11,357 nt of DNA, from positions 581 to 11,937 of the forward strand of contig CAKMZG010000069.1 of the NCBI GenBank assembly GCA_929200335.1, in the 5' to 3' direction. A program made the position numbers and the translations under genes. Shown here piece after piece: positions 6,634 to 11,357 of this stretch (position 1 is the first letter of the stretch; the number at the start of each line of letters is the position of its first letter). The notes under the pieces were generated by a model that searched no databases, was not told the DNA's origin, and worked only from the letters and a program-made list of their open reading frames with translations. The stretch is from an uncultured Alphaproteobacteria bacterium. GTDB taxonomy: Bacteria; Pseudomonadota; Alphaproteobacteria; Rhizobiales; Rhizobiaceae.

Positions 6634-7347
6634 ATGAACTGCCGTATTTTCTTTTCCAGTTTGACTATTTTATTAAGCTGTATATTTATTTTGCCTAGCC
6701 AAGCAGCAAGCAAACGCGAACGCATATTATCAGGCTTTAACAATACTGCCTTTGGTGCAGAATATTCTACCTTTGGTTTTCAAAGCAATTATATCCGCAA
6801 ATTTGCTGGAACCGTTAAATTTTATATCCACAATAAATCTCGCAAAAATCGGAAATCTGCGGCAAGGCGTTTTATCTTGAGCTTAAATCGCAGTATTCGC
6901 GGATTAAAAACCCAAATTGTAAAAAATCCTAAACAGGCCAATTTTCACCTCTATATTATCGATAGAAAAGATTATAAAAAAACCGTTCGTAAGAAAATTT
7001 ACCGCCGCCCCTTTGCTGCCATTCGGGGGTTATGTTTGGTGCGTTCAAGCTATACTAGACGCGGCATATCAGAATCTGCTGCTGTTATCGTATCCGATGA
7101 AGGCGAACGATTATTCAAGCGTTGTTTGATTGAAGAGGTGCTACAAGGTTTAGGACCACTCAATGAAGACCGCAAATTAAAGCGCAGTATTTTCAATGCT
7201 GGTAGCAAATACATAGGTTTTTCAAAAACTGACCGCTATATCATGAATATTCTTTATGACCCCCGCTTAAAGGTTGGCACATCAAAGCGAGCAACACAAA
7301 AGTTGTTGCCTAAAATTTATAATGATGTTCGTCATCGATTAAAATAG
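6634..7347 (+). CDS. Exported DUF2927 domain protein, function unknown
   Basis: I recognise this as a DUF2927-type protein from its pattern: F-G-A-E-Y near the N-terminus, C-L-V-R (134-137), C-L-I-E-E-V-L-Q-G-L-G (164-174), S-I-F-N, and L-Y-D-P-R-L (207-212). No biochemical role is known to me. From ATG 6634 it has 237 residues. A Sec signal peptide is clear (hydrophobic stretch about 5-20, probable cleavage after Ala24 in S-Q-A), so it should be periplasmic or secreted. The mature part is strongly basic, with many Arg and Lys. Two Cys remain after cleavage (134 and 164) and could form a disulfide. A GTG at 6625 is in frame, but it lies inside the AAGGTG ribosome binding site (6622-6627), which is 6 bases before ATG 6634. 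The gene is divergent from tag and converges on glcF with one base between the stops. Confidence 0.8.
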   Translation: MNCRIFFSSLTILLSCIFILPSQAASKRERILSGFNNTAFGAEYSTFGFQSNYIRKFAGTVKFYIHNKSRKNRKSAARRFILSLNRSIRGLKTQIVKNPKQANFHLYIIDRKDYKKTVRKKIYRRPFAAIRGLCLVRSSYTRRGISESAAVIVSDEGERLFKRCLIEEVLQGLGPLNEDRKLKRSIFNAGSKYIGFSKTDRYIMNILYDPRLKVGTSKRATQKLLPKIYNDVRHRLK

Positions 7348-7348
7348 C

Positions 7349-8668
7349 TTATGAATTAAGATCAATCTCAAGTTTCACATCCGCAAGCTCTTGTGGTTTT
7401 TTACCGCCATAAGCCCAGTTTAATAGCTTAATGGTATGCACAACAGGTATGCCGGCATCACTTGCCAATTGTGTAATACAGCCAATATTGCCCGCTGCAA
7501 CAGCATCCACATGAAGGGCTTTAATATTAGCCAACTTACGCTCTTTAAGCTGATTAGCTATATCAGATTGCATGATGTTATAGGTGCCAGCAGACCCACA
7601 ACAAAGATGTGGCTCTCTAGGCTCCGATATTAAAAATCCTGCATTAGTAAGCAAAATTTTAGGCTCTCGGATAATTTTTTGCCCATGTTGCATTGAACAC
7701 GCTGAGTGATATGCAATGCGTAAGCCCGTTTCTAATTCTGGCTTAGGTAAATCAATTGAAGTGAGATATTCAGTTATATCTTTTGCAAGGCGGGCTACTC
7801 TCTCAGCTTTTTCACGCATCTGGGGATCATCTTTAAATAAATGACCATAGTCTTTTACCGATGTACCACATCCAGAAGCAGTGATTAAAATAGCATCCAA
7901 TCCGCCATTTTCTATTTCAGCCATCCATGCCAAAATATTTTGCTTTGCCGCCTGGCGCGCCTTATCTTCCTCGCCCATGTGCTGAACCAATGCACCACAG
8001 CAGCCCTCATTGGGCACAGTTATCACTTCAACATCAAGGCGAGCTAATAGCTCATGGGCTGCGCGGTTAATCTCATTATCCAATACGGATTGAGCGCAAC
8101 CCTGCATGACAATCACACGCGATTTTGCACTTTTAACAGGCTGAACCTCTTGCACCTTCTGAGCTGGCAATTGATTAGGCGCTAAGCGCAACATGGCAGC
8201 CAAAGGTTTTAGGGGTTTTATTTTTTCAAATATGCCGGCAAAAGGCTTGCCTAATTTAGCAAGACTTAAAGCTGCTCTAAAGCGGTTGGGATAGGGTAGC
8301 ACAAGGGTTAAAACCTTGCGGATGGTTCTATCTATAAGGGGGCGTTTATAAGTTTTAGTAATATGATTTCTAGCAAAATCCGACAGGTGCATATAATCCA
8401 CACCCGATGGACAGGTGGTCAAACAAGCATAGCACGATAGACACCTATCCATATGAAGGGCAAAAACATCATCGGCTTTGCGATCATTTTCTAAATAATC
8501 TTTGATCATATAAATGCGACCACGCGGTGAATCTAATTCATTGCCAAGGGTCACATAGGTAGGGCATGTGGCCGTGCAAAATCCACAATGCACGCATTTG
8601 CGCAAGATGCCATCTGCCTCGCTAATGCCGTTTTGTCTTAATTGTTCAGGGGTAAAATTAGTTTGCAT
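7349..8668 (-). CDS. glcF: Glycolate oxidase iron-sulfur subunit
   Basis: GlcF is the electron-transfer subunit of membrane-associated glycolate oxidase, which converts glycolate to glyoxylate and passes electrons to the respiratory chain. Two ferredoxin-type 4Fe-4S sites are visible: Cys25, 28, 31 and 35 (in C-V-H-C-G-F-C-T-A-T-C-P) and Cys76, 79, 82 and 86 (C-L-S-C-Y-A-C-L-T-T-C-P). Two CCG-type cysteine-rich domains follow, with C-C-G at 221-223 and 354-356 and partner Cys at 189, 265 and 322. The 439 residues are in the usual range. It starts 2 bases after the glcE stop with an AGGGGCG ribosome binding site, so it is the last gene of glcD-glcE-glcF. Its stop is one base from that of the convergent DUF2927 gene, leaving no room for a separate terminator. 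Confidence 0.95.
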   Translation of the reverse strand: MQTNFTPEQLRQNGISEADGILRKCVHCGFCTATCPTYVTLGNELDSPRGRIYMIKDYLENDRKADDVFALHMDRCLSCYACLTTCPSGVDYMHLSDFARNHITKTYKRPLIDRTIRKVLTLVLPYPNRFRAALSLAKLGKPFAGIFEKIKPLKPLAAMLRLAPNQLPAQKVQEVQPVKSAKSRVIVMQGCAQSVLDNEINRAAHELLARLDVEVITVPNEGCCGALVQHMGEEDKARQAAKQNILAWMAEIENGGLDAILITASGCGTSVKDYGHLFKDDPQMREKAERVARLAKDITEYLTSIDLPKPELETGLRIAYHSACSMQHGQKIIREPKILLTNAGFLISEPREPHLCCGSAGTYNIMQSDIANQLKERKLANIKALHVDAVAAGNIGCITQLASDAGIPVVHTIKLLNWAYGGKKPQELADVKLEIDLNS

Positions 8669-8670
8669 GA

Positions 8671-9912
8671 CTATCGCCCCTCAACCATACGCCCATGGTT
8701 TAGCACCCCATTGGGATCAAAACTATGCTTTAAGCGGTTAGAAAGTTGTGCAAGTGGTTCAACTTCTGGTTCAAAAACTGGCAATAATTCGCGTGCGATC
8801 TCCGGCGCACGAATAAGCATAACTTGCCCGCCCGTATTTTGCGCAACATATTGGCGGATGAGGGCTTCTTGTTCTTTAATATCAACACCTGCATCAACCG
8901 ATAGCCATACCAAGCCGCCTTGCCAATCATAGAGCGCCTCAATGGGCAATTGTTGGCGCAATTGCATGATGATTTCATGGCCTTTTGTTGGTGCAACAGA
9001 CATGCGCCACACCATGGCCTCGCGCCCCTGTGGCTGGTCACGGTGAGCAAATGGGGTGACATCTCGCATCTCCCGCCAAAAATGGATGGATTGAGCTTGT
9101 TCAAAAACTTGCATTTCACCAAATTGCTTCAACAAATTTTTTAAGCGTTCAATACGATAATTAACAGACACCTCAATACCTTCAAGACGCAAAACCGTCA
9201 TAGCATCATTGCCCACATCGCCATTTAAAAATCGCTGAGCAATCATATAGGGGGCATGTCCTGCGCTCGATACTTCATTGCTAGAACCCATGGCAATGCT
9301 CATAGCTTTTGTTGCTGCCCCATCATCAAGCCCACGAATGACCAAGCTCTTCTCACACTCAGCGGTGGGCAGTGTTTTCAAAGTAATTTCCGAGAGAACT
9401 GCCAAGGTTCCATAAGCACCCGACACTGCCTTTGATAAGTCATAACCCGTTACATTTTTCACCACACGGCCGCCTGACTTTACAATATCACCCCGTCCAG
9501 TAACGCCTTCAAAGCCAAGTACATAATCTCGTGCAGAACCTGCTTTCAAACGGCGAGGACCAGACAAATTACAACCAATCATGCCGCCTATGGTGCCTTG
9601 CCCTTCATGTTTACCCAATAGAACACCGTAATCCATAGGCTCAAACATCAAACATTGATTTTGCGCGCTCAATTGCACTTCAATCTCTGCTAAGGACGTA
9701 CCTGCATGAGCCGTTAGAACAAGCTCATCGGGTTCATAAAGCTTAATCCCGCTCATCTTGCTCATGTCCAAAACATGGTCAGCCTTAACGGGACGCCCAA
9801 GGGTTCGTTTTGAGCCTTCTCCTATTATTTCAAGAGGAGAGTTTTGCGAATTTGCAGCCACAATCACGTCTTTTAATTCTTTAATTTTTATTGGGCAAAA
9901 TTTTTCAACCAT
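8671..9912 (-). CDS. glcE: Glycolate oxidase FAD-binding subunit
   Basis: GlcE is the second flavin-type subunit of glycolate oxidase. Its N-terminal part is an FAD-binding type 4 domain with a short P-L-E-I-I-G-E-G-S (26-34) first loop, G-T-I-G-G-M-I (106-112), S-G-P-R-R (117-121) and N-V-T-G-Y-D-L-S-K (153-161) followed by G-A-Y-G-T-L. The C-terminal part ends in F-D-P-N-G-V-L-N-H-G-R-M, the usual tail of these oxidases. It has 413 residues, longer than the roughly 350 of E. coli GlcE; I read this as family variation. It lies 20 bases after glcD and 2 bases before glcF, which supports one transcript. The ribosome binding site before ATG 9912 is weak (GAGT), so translation may depend on coupling with glcD. 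Confidence 0.94.
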   Translation of the reverse strand: MVEKFCPIKIKELKDVIVAANSQNSPLEIIGEGSKRTLGRPVKADHVLDMSKMSGIKLYEPDELVLTAHAGTSLAEIEVQLSAQNQCLMFEPMDYGVLLGKHEGQGTIGGMIGCNLSGPRRLKAGSARDYVLGFEGVTGRGDIVKSGGRVVKNVTGYDLSKAVSGAYGTLAVLSEITLKTLPTAECEKSLVIRGLDDGAATKAMSIAMGSSNEVSSAGHAPYMIAQRFLNGDVGNDAMTVLRLEGIEVSVNYRIERLKNLLKQFGEMQVFEQAQSIHFWREMRDVTPFAHRDQPQGREAMVWRMSVAPTKGHEIIMQLRQQLPIEALYDWQGGLVWLSVDAGVDIKEQEALIRQYVAQNTGGQVMLIRAPEIARELLPVFEPEVEPLAQLSNRLKHSFDPNGVLNHGRMVEGR

Positions 9913-9932
9913 AATTACTCTAACTCTATGGG

Positions 9933-11357
9933 TTAAAAACGAGGGAGATCAGGAAACGGCATTTTGCCTTGATGAATGTGCATTCTACCAAGTTCAGCAC
10001 AACGATGCAGCTTTGGAAACACTTTCCCTGGATTTAACAAATGCTGCGGATCAAATGCACATTTTACCCGCATCTGTTGATTGAGATCATCCTCATTAAA
10101 CATCACTGGCATGAGGTCTCGTTTTTCAACACCAACACCATGTTCGCCTGTTAATACACCGCCAACTTCAACGCAAAGCTTTAATATCTCCGCGCCAAAT
10201 TCCTCGGCCTTTTCCAATTCGCCAGTTACATTAGCATTGTATAAAATTAGCGGATGTAGATTGCCATCACCTGCATGAAACACATTGGCAACCCGCAGAT
10301 TAAAGTGCTCAGATAATTCACGCATGCGGGCTAAAACTTTTGGCAATTGCTTTCGTGGGATTGTGCCATCCATGCAAAAATAATCTGGCGATATGCGTCC
10401 AACCGCTGGGAAGGCAGCTTTGCGCCCTGCCCAAAAAGCCAAACGCTCCTCATCATCATTGGATATACGCAAGGTGCTAGAACCATGGCGTTTTGCAATC
10501 TCAGCAACCCGCTCAATCAGTGTATCCACCTCTACCTCTGGGCCATCTAACTCGACAATGAGCAATGCCTCCACATTAAGTGGATAACCCACTTGAACAA
10601 AATCTTCTGCAGCTTCAATGGCCAATTTATCCATCATCTCCATGCCACCTGGGATAATGCCTTGAGAGATAATATCAGCAACACAGGCTCCCGCTTCTTC
10701 ACTTGAAGGAAATCCAACAAGCAGAGCCCTTGCTGTTTCTGGTGATTGTAAAATCCGCACCGTAATTTCTGTCACAACACCTAACAAGCCCTCAGAACCA
10801 TGCATCAAGCCTAATAAATCATAGCCTTGATCATCAAGATGTTTGCCACCTAATCGGATAATCTCACCATTAATCAAAACCATCTCAAGCCCCAATACAT
10901 TATTCACTGTGAGGCCATATTTAAGACAATGCACACCGCCAGAGTTTTCAGCCACATTGCCACCAATTGAACAAGCTATTTGCGAAGATGGATCAGGTGC
11001 ATAATAAAATCCGCGCTGCTCAACAGCCTTCGTAATCCCCAGATTAGTAACCCCAGGCTGCACAATGGCAGCGCGGTTATCGTAATCCACTTCCAAAATT
11101 TGATTAAAGCGTGACATCACCAATAAAACAGCATCTTCTAAGGGCATCGCAGCCCCCGTTAAAGACGTGCCAGAACCACGTGGCACAACCTTAATGCCTT
11201 CATCATTGCAATATTTTAAAATTTGAGAAATCTGCTCCGTATTTTGTGGCAAGACCACCACAAAAGGCAATTGTCGATAAGCGGTTAAACCATCAGTTTC
11301 AAACGCACGCATTGCATTTTCATCTACCACAACACCTTCTTTGGGTAAGATAGATTG
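9933..11357 (-). CDS. glcD: Glycolate oxidase catalytic subunit, 5' end beyond window
   Basis: GlcD is the FAD-containing catalytic subunit of glycolate oxidase. The frame stays open to the window edge, so the 474 visible residues lack only a short N-terminus (E. coli GlcD has 499). A GTG at 11330 is a possible internal start, but the upstream codons (I-L-P-K-E-G-V) read as normal GlcD sequence. The FAD-binding type 4 domain shows V-P-R-G-S-G-T-S-L-T-G-A-A and D-P-S-S-Q-I-A-C-S-I-G-G-N followed by A-E-N-S-G-G. The C-terminal oxidase domain carries H-A-G-D-G-N-L-H-P and G-G-V-L-T-G-E-H-G-V-G, which contribute His ligands and flavin contacts in the family. D-lactate dehydrogenases are related, but the glcE and glcF genes directly downstream settle the assignment. 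The promoter lies outside the window. Confidence 0.95.
   Translation of the reverse strand, partial: QSILPKEGVVVDENAMRAFETDGLTAYRQLPFVVVLPQNTEQISQILKYCNDEGIKVVPRGSGTSLTGAAMPLEDAVLLVMSRFNQILEVDYDNRAAIVQPGVTNLGITKAVEQRGFYYAPDPSSQIACSIGGNVAENSGGVHCLKYGLTVNNVLGLEMVLINGEIIRLGGKHLDDQGYDLLGLMHGSEGLLGVVTEITVRILQSPETARALLVGFPSSEEAGACVADIISQGIIPGGMEMMDKLAIEAAEDFVQVGYPLNVEALLIVELDGPEVEVDTLIERVAEIAKRHGSSTLRISNDDEERLAFWAGRKAAFPAVGRISPDYFCMDGTIPRKQLPKVLARMRELSEHFNLRVANVFHAGDGNLHPLILYNANVTGELEKAEEFGAEILKLCVEVGGVLTGEHGVGVEKRDLMPVMFNEDDLNQQMRVKCAFDPQHLLNPGKVFPKLHRCAELGRMHIHQGKMPFPDLPRF

Noticed and set aside
6621..6636. TTAA-N4-TTAA ahead of the DUF2927 gene as a CtrA site
   Set aside because: The CtrA box needs a 7-base spacer (TTAA-N7-TTAA); this spacing is wrong and the bases are already used as the ribosome binding site.
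8730..9122. A 130-codon minus-strand frame inside glcE
   Set aside because: It is another frame of a gene whose FAD-oxidase sequence is clear; the translation has no coherent motifs.
9758..10084. An open frame on the plus strand crossing the glcE-glcD junction (108 codons)
   Set aside because: It lies antisense to two well-supported genes, has no recognisable domain or ribosome binding site, and is explained by the opposite-strand codon pattern.
1..11357. tRNA, CRISPR array, insertion sequence, toxin-antitoxin or defence genes
   Set aside because: No cloverleaf-like gene, repeat-spacer array, transposase or terminal repeat, and no unexplained coding space were seen on either strand.

Overview
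The window looks like a chromosomal segment from an AT-leaning alphaproteobacterium, most likely of the order Hyphomicrobiales (Rhizobiales). The reasons are the hisS-hisZ-hisG gene order, the short-form HisG that depends on HisZ, a histidyl-tRNA synthetase of the divergent alphaproteobacterial type, a DUF2927 secreted protein, and a glcD-glcE-glcF glycolate oxidase set. No genus is claimed. Gene density is very high: the longest gap is 139 bases. I see no tRNA, rRNA, CRISPR array, insertion sequence or phage gene.

Layout. (1) Bases 1-1842, plus strand: the end of a surface-polysaccharide cluster, with the 3' part of an O-antigen ligase/polymerase-like membrane protein overlapping an initiating sugar-phosphate transferase. 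(2) 1825-2331, minus: allA (ureidoglycolate lyase), tail to tail with the transferase and overlapping it by 18 bases. (3) 2471-5805, minus: a tight hisS-hisZ-hisG operon, in which histidyl-tRNA synthetase is followed by the two subunits of ATP phosphoribosyltransferase, the first enzyme of histidine synthesis. (4) 5912-6550, minus: tag (3-methyladenine DNA glycosylase I), divergent from a gene at 6634-7347 that encodes an exported, very basic DUF2927 protein of unknown function. (5) 7349-11357, minus: glcD-glcE-glcF, the three subunits of glycolate oxidase; glcD runs off the right edge.

Two metabolic modules stand out. The his operon couples histidine charging to the committed step of histidine synthesis. 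AllA and GlcDEF both make glyoxylate, although they are not in one operon.

Most of the window is ordinary housekeeping DNA and I do not see a clear new multi-gene system. The two observations most worth a second look are: an inverted repeat GAAC-N4-GTTC at the centre of two overlapping, oppositely directed predicted promoters between tag and the DUF2927 gene; and a motif in the DUF2927 protein that reads like a metzincin zinc site with every metal ligand replaced.
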